Shown: piece by piece, positions 1 through 10,601 of the stretch
Numbering within the stretch: the first letter of the stretch is position 1
Layout of the letters: each line of letters starts with the position of its first letter
Source: Acinetobacter sp. ANC 4169
GTDB lineage: Bacteria > Pseudomonadota > Gammaproteobacteria > Pseudomonadales > Moraxellaceae
Reading direction: 5' to 3'
DNA length: 64,000 nt
Assembly: GCF_002135355.1 (NCBI RefSeq)
Contig: NZ_NEGE01000017.1
Coordinates: 1-64,000, forward strand
Translations under genes and position numbers: made by a program
Notes under the pieces: model-generated
What the model saw: only the letters and a program-made list of their open reading frames with translations
Databases searched by the model: none
Told to the model about the DNA's origin: nothing

Positions 1-106
1 TGACAATATTCAACTCAGATATACCTGTTAATGTATTCTATTTGGTACGAAGTAAGGCATACATCAAATGATGTAAATAAGACCCGAACAAGTCCATAAA
101 CAGTTG

Positions 107-222
107 TGCTGGCGACAATAGCAAGAGTGAACCACCTGATCCCTTCCCGAACTCAGAAGTGAAACCTCTTAGCGCTGATGGTAGTGTGGGATTACCCATG
201 TGAGAGTAAGTCATCGCCAGCT
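107..222 (+). rRNA. rrf: 5S ribosomal RNA
   Basis: The stretch has the typical gammaproteobacterial 5S sequence: complementary ends (GCTGGCGA near 108 and TCGCCAGC near 214-221), the internal CCGAACTCAGAAGTGAAA block and a loop-E/helix-IV region (GATGGTAGTGTGGG). Bases 1-106 are probably the 23S-5S spacer, as no 23S sequence is recognisable there. It is the last gene of an rRNA operon read on the plus strand, and a strong terminator follows at once. Confidence 0.95.
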
Positions 223-231
223 CATTATTCC

Positions 232-282
232 AAACACCCCCAACCCGAATAGCATTGCTAGGAGAGTTGGGGGTGTTTTTTT
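232..282 (+). terminator. rRNA operon terminator
   Basis: A stem AAACACCCCCAAC / GTTGGGGGTGTTT with a loop of about 21 bases is followed by a run of T. This is a strong intrinsic terminator ten bases after the 5S gene. Confidence 0.92.
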
Positions 283-545
283 GTGTGGGGGAAAAATAAA
301 AAGTTTAAATTAAGTCATAAACATCAAAAAAGTATAAAAAGCGAGAGCTTGTGTTGCCCCTGATCTGGTCTGCATTTAAATAGATAGTATGCTGAAAGAC
401 CGTGTTTGATGGTATTTGCATTTTGCAACGGGTTCGGCTGTTCTAATGACAAAAATGTAGGATTTTAAAAAATTCTATGCTATAAAATTATAAATAGGCA
501 TAAAAATTGCTTAGAACAAATTTTTAAAAAAAGAGTAGAGGAATT
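283..545. other. Intergenic region before rpoN
   Basis: This AT-rich stretch between the rRNA terminator and rpoN has no supported gene. TATAAAAT near 481-488 is a possible -10 element for rpoN, but no convincing -35 box could be placed. The purine-rich AGAGTAGAGGA just before 546 is the rpoN ribosome binding site. Confidence 0.5.
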
Positions 546-2000
546 ATGAAGTTATCGGTTGGATTAAAAGTTGCTAACTCATTGTCGCTGACACCGCAGT
601 TGCAGCAGGCCATTCGTTTGCTTCAATTATCGAGTTTAGAGCTTGAACAGGAAATTCAGGTTCAACTGGATAGTAATCCTTTATTAGAAAAAGTAGAAGA
701 ATTATCGAATATTGAAAGTTTAACTTCTTTAGAAGATCAGGAGCGTAATGACAAGGACTTGACCAATGAGTTGAATGCCAATACCTTGCCTGATGATCTG
801 CCGGTAGATACGGATTGGGATGATGTATATACCCATCAACCGACCAGCTTGGGTTCTCCTGAATATGAAGATCGTGAAGATAATCGTCAGGGGCACTTAG
901 GTCTAAAAGAACACGTACTAGAGCAGATAAATTTATTACATTTTTCAGCAGTTGATCGACTCATCGCGCATTGTATTGTTGATTCTTTGGATGAAAAAGG
1001 GTTTTTGGACGCAGAAATTTCCGAAATCACCGCATCTGTGCAGCATTTATTGGAATCCATGGATTACGATGATGAAGTAGAAGATGATGAAGTTCTCGTC
1101 GTTTTAAAACATATACAACATCTTGATCCGGCTGGTGTAGCATCACGTAACCTGGCTGAATGTTTATCTGTGCAATTAGAAAGTTTACCTGTGCATACCG
1201 CTTATCGTCGTGAAGCGTTAACCTTGTTAAGTCATTACGAGTTGCTGATTTCAAATGAATTGCCAAAGCTGGTTAAACAGACCGGTTTGAATCCAGATCA
1301 GTTGAAATGTGCAGTCGACCTGTTAAAAACATTAAAAGCTTATCCGGGAATGGAGTTTGAAGAGAAAGACTCGGATTATCAAATTCCCGATGTGGTGGTC
1401 ATGAAAAAGAATGATCATTGGCAAGTACAACTCAATCCAGATGTTATGCCTAAATTACGGGTCAATTCTTTTTATGCCAATATGATTAAACGTGCAGATC
1501 AAAGTAACGATAATCAATATCTGCGCAATCAAATGCTAGATGCAAAAAACTTTATTAAAAGTGTCGATGAGCGTCATAAAACCTTATTGAAAGTTGCGAC
1601 CTGTATCGTAGAACATCAAAAAATGTTTTTGGAAATCGGTGCTGAGGGGATGAGACCTTTGGTACTTCGCGATATTGCAGAAGAGGTTGAGTTGCATGAG
1701 TCGACAGTTTCACGTGTGACCACCAATAAATTTATGCTGACACCACGTGGCTTGTTTGAGCTGAAATATTTCTTCTCCAGTCATGTTGCGACTACTTCTG
1801 GTGGAGAGGCTTCGTCTATTGCGATTCGAGCGAAAATTAAAAAATTAATTTCAGAAGAAAATCCGCGTAAGCCTTTATCTGACAATATTATTGCCAATTT
1901 ATTGAAACAAGATGGGATTGATGTGGCACGTCGAACTGTTGCTAAATATCGAGAGTCGTTACATATTCCATCATCTTCTGAGCGAAAAGTCTTGATCTAA
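546..2000 (+). CDS. rpoN: RNA polymerase sigma-54 factor RpoN
   Basis: RpoN directs RNA polymerase to -24/-12 promoters and needs AAA+ activators to open them. The 484-residue product has the family's three parts: a Q/L-rich region I at residues 1-50 (TPQLQQAIRLLQLS), an acidic region II at about 50-110, and the core- and DNA-binding part. The diagnostic RpoN box ARRTVAKYRE lies at residues 461-470, and a helix-turn-helix (LRDIAEEVELHESTVSR) precedes it. The start has a good AGAGGA site. In many relatives rpoN follows lptB; here an rRNA operon precedes it. The hpf gene follows, as usual, but a terminator separates them. Confidence 0.97.
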   Translation: MKLSVGLKVANSLSLTPQLQQAIRLLQLSSLELEQEIQVQLDSNPLLEKVEELSNIESLTSLEDQERNDKDLTNELNANTLPDDLPVDTDWDDVYTHQPTSLGSPEYEDREDNRQGHLGLKEHVLEQINLLHFSAVDRLIAHCIVDSLDEKGFLDAEISEITASVQHLLESMDYDDEVEDDEVLVVLKHIQHLDPAGVASRNLAECLSVQLESLPVHTAYRREALTLLSHYELLISNELPKLVKQTGLNPDQLKCAVDLLKTLKAYPGMEFEEKDSDYQIPDVVVMKKNDHWQVQLNPDVMPKLRVNSFYANMIKRADQSNDNQYLRNQMLDAKNFIKSVDERHKTLLKVATCIVEHQKMFLEIGAEGMRPLVLRDIAEEVELHESTVSRVTTNKFMLTPRGLFELKYFFSSHVATTSGGEASSIAIRAKIKKLISEENPRKPLSDNIIANLLKQDGIDVARRTVAKYRESLHIPSSSERKVLI

Positions 2001-2024
2001 TTTTTAAAATCTGATTATTCTATG

Positions 2025-2058
2025 GATTCATTATGACAACATAATGAATCTTTTTTTT
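2025..2058 (+). terminator. rpoN terminator
   Basis: A perfect 11-bp stem, GATTCATTATG / CATAATGAATC, with the loop ACAA is followed by eight T. It separates rpoN from hpf, so hpf probably has its own promoter in the 116 bases that follow. Confidence 0.92.
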
Positions 2059-2174
2059 CTTTTAAAGGAGTGGTTGAAATGATTTAAATTGTGAATTGCA
2101 GAATCCTATTTTCTGTCATCAGATCATTTCGGCTATGACTTTAACTAATCCTAAAGAAGGTGAGGGATAGAATT

Positions 2175-2507
2175 ATGCAAATAACAATTCGTGGTCATCA
2201 CTTAACTATCACCCCTGCAATTGAAGATAATATCCGACTAAAATTTGCTGAAATGACCAAGCATTTAGACCAAGTTAATAGTATGCAGGTAAAATTGACC
2301 AAAGATCATCAAGTAGACAAACGTTCAAGAAAAGGAAGTTTAAATCATATTGCTGAAGCCATTATTCGTGTACCGGGGGCAGAATTATTTGCACAGGCGA
2401 CAGCTGATGATATGTATACTTCAATTAAAAAATTAACAGAAAAACTTAAAAGACAGTTACATAAGCATCGGAAAATGCAGGTTGCATCCCAGCCATTGCT
2501 AGCATAG
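2175..2507 (+). CDS. hpf: Ribosome hibernation promoting factor
   Basis: This 110-residue HPF/YfiA-family protein binds the small ribosomal subunit in slow growth and promotes 100S dimers or protects idle ribosomes. It starts MQITIRGHHLTITPAIEDNI and has the family's beta-alpha-beta-beta-beta-alpha pattern, with a basic C-terminal helix (KLTEKLKRQLHKHRKMQ). I chose ATG 2175 because GAGGG at 2163-2166 sits eight bases before it; the in-frame GTG at 2160 would overlap that site. It is the short form without the long C-terminal dimerisation domain. Its position after rpoN is conserved in proteobacteria. Confidence 0.93.
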   Translation: MQITIRGHHLTITPAIEDNIRLKFAEMTKHLDQVNSMQVKLTKDHQVDKRSRKGSLNHIAEAIIRVPGAELFAQATADDMYTSIKKLTEKLKRQLHKHRKMQVASQPLLA

Positions 2508-2522
2508 TTTGGTTTTTGAACG

Positions 2523-2551
2523 AAAAGAGGTTTTTGATGACCTCTTTTTTT
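2523..2551 (+). terminator. hpf terminator
   Basis: AAAAGAGGT / ACCTCTTTT with an 8-base loop and a T run follows the hpf stop codon by 15 bases. Confidence 0.9.
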
Positions 2552-2644
2552 ATATATTAAATGTTATACGTTAATGCTTTATTTTTCATATTTATAGTAA
2601 AATGGCAGGTTTTTACACCGTTGGTCCTATAAGAGGTCTTTGTG

Positions 2645-2896
2645 ATGAATAGTGAACAGCTCACTGAAATTTTAAAAGCTGCTTTTCCAGAGGCTGAAGT
2701 TGCAGTTAGTGGGCAAGGTGGTAAGTTTGATCTTCGAATTGTCGATGAACAATTTGAGGGCAAGCGTCCTGTCGCACGCCAACAGGCGGTTTATGCTCCG
2801 TTAAATTCATATATTGCTAGCGGTGAAGTACATGCAGTAACTATTCGTGCAATGACCCAAGAAGAATGGCGTAAAGCAAGCTTATTCGGAGCTTAG
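2645..2896 (+). CDS. ibaG: BolA/IbaG family protein
   Basis: This 83-residue BolA-like protein probably works with a monothiol glutaredoxin in iron-sulfur cluster handling or acid-stress response. The sequence shows the BolA fold: SEQLTEILKAAFPEAEV, a glycine loop (SGQGGKFDLRIV), then the helix RPVARQQAVYAPLN and a C-terminal HAVTIRAMTQEEW. The ATG at 2645 is preferred over the overlapping GTG at 2642 because AGAGG lies about nine bases upstream. It stands 6 bases before murA; the ibaG-murA pairing is common in Gammaproteobacteria and suggests one transcript. Confidence 0.9.
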   Translation: MNSEQLTEILKAAFPEAEVAVSGQGGKFDLRIVDEQFEGKRPVARQQAVYAPLNSYIASGEVHAVTIRAMTQEEWRKASLFGA

Positions 2897-2902
2897 AACT
2901 AG

Positions 2903-4854
<1,952 letters not shown>

Positions 4855-4872
4855 GCTTACTGGATAGAAAAT

Positions 4873-4901
4873 AAAAAACCGTCCTGCTGGGCGGTTTTTT
4901 T
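4873..4901 (+). terminator. hisG terminator
   Basis: AAAAACCGTCC / GGGCGGTTTTT around the loop TGCT, ending in seven T, closes the ibaG-murA-hisG transcript. Confidence 0.9.
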
Positions 4902-5048
4902 ATAGGTGATTTTTATCATAAGAAATATTTATGCGCATCAATGTTATTTTCTATGAAATCCAAAGCAATAGTTGCAGTATAAATGCCCACAATCCTCAGG
5001 AAACAAGGTAAACTAAAGTTTTCCAATTCAAACCTTGTGGGTAAATTG

Positions 5049-6338
5049 ATGCGACGTTTATCGACTCAAGATCAAAGCTTTAAGCAGTCTTTTGCAGACT
5101 TGCTGGCTTTTGAGACAGTTAGTGATCCTGAACTTTTAAAAACCGTAGACCAAATCATTGCTGATGTTCGTCAGCATGGTGATGCTCATGTTCTTAAACT
5201 CACTCAACAGTTCGATCGACATCCAGCGCATCAGTTTTCAGATCTTGAACTGTCACAAGAACAGTTAAAGACCGCTTTCGATGGCTTAAATACAGAAGTG
5301 CGTGAAGCTTTAGAATTGGCGGCTAATCGTGTTCGTGAATTCCATCAAGCACAAAAGCAGGATGGCTGGACGTATGTTGATGCTTTGGGCAATACCTTAG
5401 GTCAAAAAATTACACCGCTTGACCGTGTCGGGATTTATGTACCGGGCGGTTTAGCGTCTTATCCATCTTCGGTGTTGATGAATGCAGTTCCTGCACATGT
5501 TGCGGGTGTGCCTGAAATTATCATGGTGGTTCCTGCACCGAATGGTGAACTCAATTTATTGGTTTTGGCAGCGGCATATTTGGCTGGCGTTCACCGTGTA
5601 TTTACCATTGGTGGGGCACAAGCAGTTGCAGCATTGGCTTATGGTACCGAAACCATTCCATCGGTCGATAAAATTACCGGTCCGGGCAACCGTTTCGTGG
5701 CTGCGGCTAAACGTGCGGTGTTTGGTCAAGTTGGTATCGACATGATTGCAGGACCTTCAGAAATTCTGGTTTATGCCGAAGGTGAAAATAACGCGAAATG
5801 GCTGGCGATGGATTTATTGTCTCAAGCTGAGCATGATACTGTGGCTCAAGCTGTTTTCATCACACCAGATGAACAGCTTTTAAACGATGTTGAACAGGCA
5901 ATTGAAGATCATCTAGCTGAGTTGCCTAAAGCTGATATTGCCCGTACTTCAATTGCCAATCGTGGTGCATTGGTTTTGGTGAAAGATCGTCAAGAAGCGA
6001 TTGATTTGATTAATCAGGTTGCTCCTGAACATTTAGAGCTTTGCTTAGATGAAGCGCAAGAAATGTCGGAAAGCATTCGCCATGCCGGTGCGATTTTCAT
6101 GGGGCGCTATACGCCTGAAGCGATTGGTGATTACTGTGCAGGTCCAAACCATGTATTACCAACTTCAGGTACCGCGCGCTTCTCATCGCCGCTGGGTGTA
6201 TATGATTTCCAGAAGCGTTCAAGCTTGATCATGTGCTCACAAGAAGGCGTGAAAACTTTAGCGAAAACTGCAGATGTATTGGCACAGCAAGAAAACTTGG
6301 ATGCCCATGCACGCTCAGCGCGTTATCGTTATCAGTAA
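5049..6338 (+). CDS. hisD: Histidinol dehydrogenase
   Basis: HisD oxidises L-histidinol to histidine in two NAD-dependent steps using a zinc ion. Starting at ATG 5049 gives 429 residues, the usual length; the open frame runs up to 4983, but its extra 22 residues (MPTILRKQ...) do not resemble the family. Visible motifs are the nucleotide-binding [12 protein letters not shown], the core [14 protein letters not shown] and [14 protein letters not shown], the catalytic QVAPEHLEL, and the C-terminal [16 protein letters not shown]. The Shine-Dalgarno signal before 5049 is weak (GTGGG). It lies 195 bases after hisG, behind a terminator, so it is probably transcribed separately. Confidence 0.95.
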   Translation: MRRLSTQDQSFKQSFADLLAFETVSDPELLKTVDQIIADVRQHGDAHVLKLTQQFDRHPAHQFSDLELSQEQLKTAFDGLNTEVREALELAANRVREFHQAQKQDGWTYVDALGNTLGQKITPLDRVGIYVPGGLASYPSSVLMNAVPAHVAGVPEIIMVVPAPNGELNLLVLAAAYLAGVHRVFTIGGAQAVAALAYGTETIPSVDKITGPGNRFVAAAKRAVFGQVGIDMIAGPSEILVYAEGENNAKWLAMDLLSQAEHDTVAQAVFITPDEQLLNDVEQAIEDHLAELPKADIARTSIANRGALVLVKDRQEAIDLINQVAPEHLELCLDEAQEMSESIRHAGAIFMGRYTPEAIGDYCAGPNHVLPTSGTARFSSPLGVYDFQKRSSLIMCSQEGVKTLAKTADVLAQQENLDAHARSARYRYQ

Positions 6339-6385
6339 TGAATTATCGGCTAGATGAAAAAAATCTAGTTTTCTAAAATTATAAA

Positions 6386-6542
6386 CCTCTCCCTAACCCT
6401 CTCCTGAAAGGAGAGGGAAACTCATGTGATGAGAATAGTTTTGATGTTCGATTCCATCATTCATGAGATGGAGATTCCTCTCCCTGAGCGAGCTTTAAGG
6501 ATTGCTTTAAAGCAAAGCGCAAGAGAGGTTAGGAGAGGGAAA
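6386..6542. repeat. Palindromic intergenic repeat between hisD and hisC
   Basis: The element starts ACCTCTCCCTAACCCTCTCC and ends with GAGAGGTTAGGAGAGGGAA, so its ends form an imperfect inverted repeat. A short inner hairpin CTCTCCTGAAAGGAGAG sits at the left, and GCTTTAA...TTAAAGC on the right. It has no open frame. It resembles REP/MITE-like intergenic repeats and shares the 'CC-TAACC-CC' pattern with the element at 7653-7722. Confidence 0.75.
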
Positions 6543-6556
6543 TAAGAGAAATAAAA

Positions 6557-7648
6557 ATGTCGACCATCACAACAGAACAAATGCGTTTTTGGAGTCCTGA
6601 AGTACGTGAGCTAGAACCTTATGTACCAGGTGAACAACCTAAAATCCAAAATTTATTAAAACTCAATACCAATGAAAATCCGTATCCGCCATCACCTAAA
6701 GTGGTGCAAGCGGTGCAAGCGGTACTGGCAAATTCAGCAGATGTCCTGCGTTTATATCCAGACCCAGATGCATTAGCTTTAAAACAAGCCATTGCCAAGC
6801 AGCAACAAGTCGATGTGAGTCATGTCTTTGTCGGCAATGGTTCTGATGAAGTGCTGGCACACATCTTCAAAGCATTTTTTGTACAGGAATTGCCAGTGCT
6901 GTACCCGGACATTACCTACAGTTTCTATCCGGTTTATAGCCAGTTCTTTGGGGTAAAAACCAAAGTGCTACCGCTCAATGACGACTTTGAAATTGTGGTG
7001 GATGACTACAAGCAAGCCAATGGCGGGATTATTATTACCAATCCGAATGCACCAACCAGTATTGCATTGGGTTTATCTGCTATTGAAAAAGTACTTCAAG
7101 CCAACCCCAATTCTGTGGTAGTGATTGATGAAGCTTATGTTGATTTTGGTGCAGAATCTGCGGTCAATTTGGTGGAAAAGTACGACAATTTAGTCGTATG
7201 TCAAACTACTTCTAAATCACGTTCATTGGCTGGATTGCGTGTTGGTTTTGCCATTGCACAGCCACATCTCATTGCTGCACTGGAAGCAGTCAAAAACAGC
7301 TTTAACTCTTATCCAATCGATCGTTTTGCGATTGCAGCTGCTGTGGCATCTTTTGAAGATCAAGAGTACTTCGAAGCGCAAAATGAGAAAGTGATTGCAA
7401 GCCGTGAAAAGTTGGTTGCTCAATTGGTTGAGCTTGGCTTTAAAGTCTTGCCATCGAGTGCAAACTTTATTTTTGCATCCTTAGCAGATAAAGATGCAGC
7501 TGAATTAGCAGCTGAATTACGTGAACGTGGCATTATCGTACGTTATTTCAATAAGCCACGTATTAACCAGTTCCTGCGTATTACTATCGGTACAGATGAA
7601 CAAAACCAGCGTCTGGTGAATACTTTAAAAAATGACATCTTGTTGTAA
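6557..7648 (+). CDS. hisC: Histidinol-phosphate aminotransferase
   Basis: HisC is a PLP enzyme that converts imidazole-acetol phosphate to histidinol phosphate. The 363-residue protein is a class I/II aminotransferase: [16 protein letters not shown] near the N-terminus, the PLP-phosphate loop [27 protein letters not shown], and the lysine in [16 protein letters not shown] that should form the Schiff base. A C-terminal R-N-RI pattern ([12 protein letters not shown]) binds the phosphate. It follows hisD but is separated from it by the palindromic repeat, so cotranscription is uncertain. Confidence 0.95.
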   Translation: MSTITTEQMRFWSPEVRELEPYVPGEQPKIQNLLKLNTNENPYPPSPKVVQAVQAVLANSADVLRLYPDPDALALKQAIAKQQQVDVSHVFVGNGSDEVLAHIFKAFFVQELPVLYPDITYSFYPVYSQFFGVKTKVLPLNDDFEIVVDDYKQANGGIIITNPNAPTSIALGLSAIEKVLQANPNSVVVIDEAYVDFGAESAVNLVEKYDNLVVCQTTSKSRSLAGLRVGFAIAQPHLIAALEAVKNSFNSYPIDRFAIAAAVASFEDQEYFEAQNEKVIASREKLVAQLVELGFKVLPSSANFIFASLADKDAAELAAELRERGIIVRYFNKPRINQFLRITIGTDEQNQRLVNTLKNDILL

Positions 7649-7652
7649 TTGA

Positions 7653-7722
7653 AATCCACCCTAACCGTCCTTTGATAAAGGAGGGAATTCCTCCCTTTGA
7701 AAAAGGGAGGTCGGGAGGGATT
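7653..7722. repeat. 70-bp palindromic repeat between hisC and pabB
   Basis: The ends AATCCACCCTAACC and GGTCGGGAGGGATT are imperfect inverted repeats, and two inner hairpins follow: CCTTTGATAAAGG and CTCCCTTTGAAAAAGGGAG. It lies between convergent genes, where it could also act as a bidirectional terminator. The pattern resembles widespread bacterial palindromic repeats. Confidence 0.78.
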
Positions 7723-7740
7723 AAAAATTGCTTTTTTAAT

Positions 7741-9093
7741 TTATTCAGGTTTATACCATGTGTTGAGCAAATCCAGCATGGCAGAAACTTTATCAAAACA
7801 TTCCTGATATTCAGCATCACAATCTGATGCAATGGTGATGCCACCACCGGCCCAAACAGAAACATTATCCTGATATTTTTGAATCGAACGAATTAGAATA
7901 TTCCATGAACCAGTGCCGTCAAAATTAAAATACCCCATCGAGCCACAGTAGGCTCCGCGTGGAGCACCTTCTAGTTCTTCTATAATTTGCATGGCTCGAA
8001 TTTTGGGAGCGCCAGTAATCGATCCCCCCGGAAGAGCAGACATGAGCATATGAAAAGGATTGACATCTTCCTTCAAAGTAGCAGTAACTTCACTGACCAT
8101 ATGGTGAACTTGATTAAATGACTCAATTTCAAAAAGTTTTGGTGTTTTAACGGATCCTGTTTCTGCGTATACGCTTAAATCATTACGCAGTAAATCCACA
8201 ATCATCACATTTTCGGCTTGATCTTTTTTAGAGTGAATTAAGCTTTGTTTGGATTGTTCATCTTGTTCGGCATCTTTATAGCGAGGCATCGTACCTTTGA
8301 TCGGTTTTGTAATGATTTTTCGGTCTGCTTCAAAATCGATAAACAGTTCAGGAGAACAGCTTAATAATTCAAAATTATCAATTTTAAGATAACCTGAATA
8401 AGGTGCATCGGTTAGTTGCCAAAATGCTTCTGCGGTATCCAGTAACAAGCCTTGTGCTTTGGCGGTAAATTCCTGAGTCAAATTAATCTGGTAGCAATCA
8501 CCCGCCCGAATATAATCTTGAACCTGCTTAAAGGCAGTGACATATTGCTGTTGACTCCAGCGTGCAGTGCAAGGTTGCGTAAGTGTAAACGTTTGATGGT
8601 TTTTATTTTGCTTGTCTTTATCTTGTAAGGCCTCCTGAATCACTTGAAAAATTGTTTCAGCATCATGCTCATAACTAAAAAAGGTCCAACCTTGATCGGT
8701 CAGTTTAATATAGCTGCAATAAATACCTAAAAATAAAGAGGGCTGATTTTTGGGTCGAATGTTAACCTGTTGCTGGGCCGCCTCATCATAGCTGATAAAA
8801 CCAATTAAACCGCCATTAAAATCAGAATGAGAATTTTGCAAACTTGGCTTAAAAAAATTATTGAAATCAATTGATTTAGAATTTTGTTGATATTGGTTTA
8901 ACGATGTCCTGTTAAATTTCTGAATTTTTTGATTCTGAATCAGCATATATTCAGAGGCAAAAAGTGCAATAACAGCTTGGTTTACATTTTTTAAGTAAAC
9001 GACATGGTTTAAATGCGATAGGCATAAAAGAACTTGAGTAGGATTAAGCTGTTGTTTAGTCAGCAATTTTTTAAAAATAACAGACTTATTCAT
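7741..9093 (-). CDS. pabB: Aminodeoxychorismate synthase component I
   Basis: PabB turns chorismate and ammonia (from PabA) into 4-amino-4-deoxychorismate for folate synthesis. The 450-residue protein has the chorismate-binding domain: QVQDYIRAGDCYQINLTQEF, SPELFIDF, KPIKGTMPR, EVTATL, PGGSITGAPKIRAM and a C-terminal GAYCGSMGYFNFDGTGSWNILIRS with VWAGGGI. The PIKGTMPR motif contains the lysine used as a nucleophile by PabB rather than the TrpE alanine, which supports PabB. It faces hisC and is divergent from filA. The N-terminal part is less conserved, as is normal for this family. Confidence 0.92.
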   Translation of the reverse strand: MNKSVIFKKLLTKQQLNPTQVLLCLSHLNHVVYLKNVNQAVIALFASEYMLIQNQKIQKFNRTSLNQYQQNSKSIDFNNFFKPSLQNSHSDFNGGLIGFISYDEAAQQQVNIRPKNQPSLFLGIYCSYIKLTDQGWTFFSYEHDAETIFQVIQEALQDKDKQNKNHQTFTLTQPCTARWSQQQYVTAFKQVQDYIRAGDCYQINLTQEFTAKAQGLLLDTAEAFWQLTDAPYSGYLKIDNFELLSCSPELFIDFEADRKIITKPIKGTMPRYKDAEQDEQSKQSLIHSKKDQAENVMIVDLLRNDLSVYAETGSVKTPKLFEIESFNQVHHMVSEVTATLKEDVNPFHMLMSALPGGSITGAPKIRAMQIIEELEGAPRGAYCGSMGYFNFDGTGSWNILIRSIQKYQDNVSVWAGGGITIASDCDAEYQECFDKVSAMLDLLNTWYKPE

Positions 9094-9349
9094 ACGAGGT
9101 TGCTTTATAAAGTCGATACATAGATGGCATATTCTATAACATTGTTAATGCATAAAACCTGTAAATACCGTTTATCGGTAACATATAGATTGCGACCAAC
9201 AGCAGTTGAACAAAAAATCACACAGATATAACTTAACTAGGGCAAATCAGCTGCTCAAGGAAAGACTCACTATTGTCAAAAAATAAAAAACAATCAGTGA
9301 AATCGAGTAGTTAACAATCAAAAAAATAATACTCTTGGGAGAGTACGAA

Positions 9350-10405
9350 ATGAAAAAATTTACTAAACTTGCTTTAGTTTCTTCATTAGCAATCAGCGCA
9401 AATGCGATGGCAATGCAAGCAATGGATGATGCTTCATTGGGTGCTACTACAGGTCAAGATGGTTTAAACATCGGAATCGGTATTTCAAAAATTGAAATTG
9501 ATAAAGTGTTTGTACACGATAATGATGGTATGGGAGCAGCTGGTTATAAAGAGCTTCAAGCTGATGGCGTAACACTTGTAGATAAAACGTCTGGTGCTGG
9601 TGCTATTTATATTAAAGGAAATGGTATTTCTAAGCTAGTTGGTGGTGTTGAGACTAACGTTGTAAAAGACAAGGGTATTGTAATTGGCGCAAACTATGAT
9701 AATGGTGGTGCTTACTTACTTCCGTCACGTAACTTGGCTGACTTGGTAATTGACTCAGATGCTGGTAATGGTAATCCATTTATCAACATTGCAGCAAAAG
9801 TTTCAGGCTTGGATATTAATATCGGTGAAATTGGTGTGGTTGGGTCAGCTGCTAAACCAGGAGCTACTGCAACAAGTATCCGTCGTGGTGGTACAGGAAC
9901 AGAAAACGCGATCTTATCAGGTCTTTCTGTAAAAACTGGTCCAATGACTGCAAACATTCAATTAGGTGCTGCTCCGCAGGGTGCAATGGTTAAATTGAGT
10001 GCTGCTATGATTGGTGGTTTAGAAATTAAAGATTTGGGTATTCTTGATAACTCAACACTTGGTAAGACAGTTGTTCCAGCAGCCCTTTCACCAACTGGTG
10101 CTAATATTAATACTACTGCGGCGGGCGAAATCTTCATTGAAAGCATTAAGTTGACAGATGCTAACAGTAAAGATTTAACCTTGAATCAAAGCATTAGTGT
10201 AATGGGTAAATCAGCTGCAAATAATGGTTTCATTCGTATTGTTAGCACAAGTGGTGCGCATGATAACTATGTGGCAGGTATTCATTTAGGTAGCCGTGAT
10301 GCAGCATCTATTGGTGATGTGGAAGTTCAAGGCATGCAAACTTACTTTAGTCCTGCTGCTGGTGTTTATGTGCCAGGTGCGATTATTACTATCGCTGGTC
10401 ACTAA
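9350..10405 (+). CDS. filA: Exported protein FilA (DUF6160-like, putative filament subunit)
   Basis: This is the first gene of the Acinetobacter fil cluster, annotated as putative pilus assembly but, to my knowledge, without proven function. The 351 residues begin with a Sec signal peptide (MKKFTKLALVSSLAISANAMA), followed by the motif DDASLGATTGQDGLNIGIG, like the 'LS-TTGQDG' signature of exported DUF6160-type proteins. The rest is rich in G, A, N, S and T with alternating short hydrophobic strands, which suggests a beta-rich surface protein. There is no cysteine in it. ATG 9350 is chosen because GGGAGAG ends seven bases before. A perfect terminator follows, so filA may be expressed above filB-F. 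Confidence 0.72.
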   Translation: MKKFTKLALVSSLAISANAMAMQAMDDASLGATTGQDGLNIGIGISKIEIDKVFVHDNDGMGAAGYKELQADGVTLVDKTSGAGAIYIKGNGISKLVGGVETNVVKDKGIVIGANYDNGGAYLLPSRNLADLVIDSDAGNGNPFINIAAKVSGLDINIGEIGVVGSAAKPGATATSIRRGGTGTENAILSGLSVKTGPMTANIQLGAAPQGAMVKLSAAMIGGLEIKDLGILDNSTLGKTVVPAALSPTGANINTTAAGEIFIESIKLTDANSKDLTLNQSISVMGKSAANNGFIRIVSTSGAHDNYVAGIHLGSRDAASIGDVEVQGMQTYFSPAAGVYVPGAIITIAGH

Positions 10406-10416
10406 GTTTCCATTTG

Positions 10417-10447
10417 AAAAAGCGCGTGTATTCACGCGCTTTTTTTT
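10417..10447 (+). terminator. Terminator between filA and filB
   Basis: AAAAAGCGCGTG / CACGCGCTTTTT with the loop TATT and an extended T run makes a perfect 12-bp stem 12 bases after filA. Readthrough or a separate promoter in the A/T tracts at 10448-10601 must serve filB-F. Confidence 0.93.
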
Positions 10448-10601
10448 ACAAAAAAATGTGAAATTTTTCAAAAAAACTAAAAAAAAGCTGTTTTTTTTTA
10501 TAAAAAAGGTTATCTTCCTTTTTACATGGATGTAGAGCATAAGCTCTAGAAAAATAATGAACACTGGCACGTCATGCCGATAACTAGAAAAGTTAAAACA
10601 T

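Noticed and set aside
1..106. Possible tRNA or 23S rRNA end before the 5S gene
   Set aside because: No cloverleaf and no recognisable 23S 3' end; best explained as 23S-5S spacer.
4983..5048. Longer hisD start at 4983
   Set aside because: The additional 22 residues do not resemble HisD, and the family length is matched from ATG 5049.
10448..10601. A/T homopolymer tracts after filA as a phase-variable switch
   Set aside because: The tracts are mixed and intergenic, with no evidence of a frame or spacing switch; kept only as a possible promoter region.
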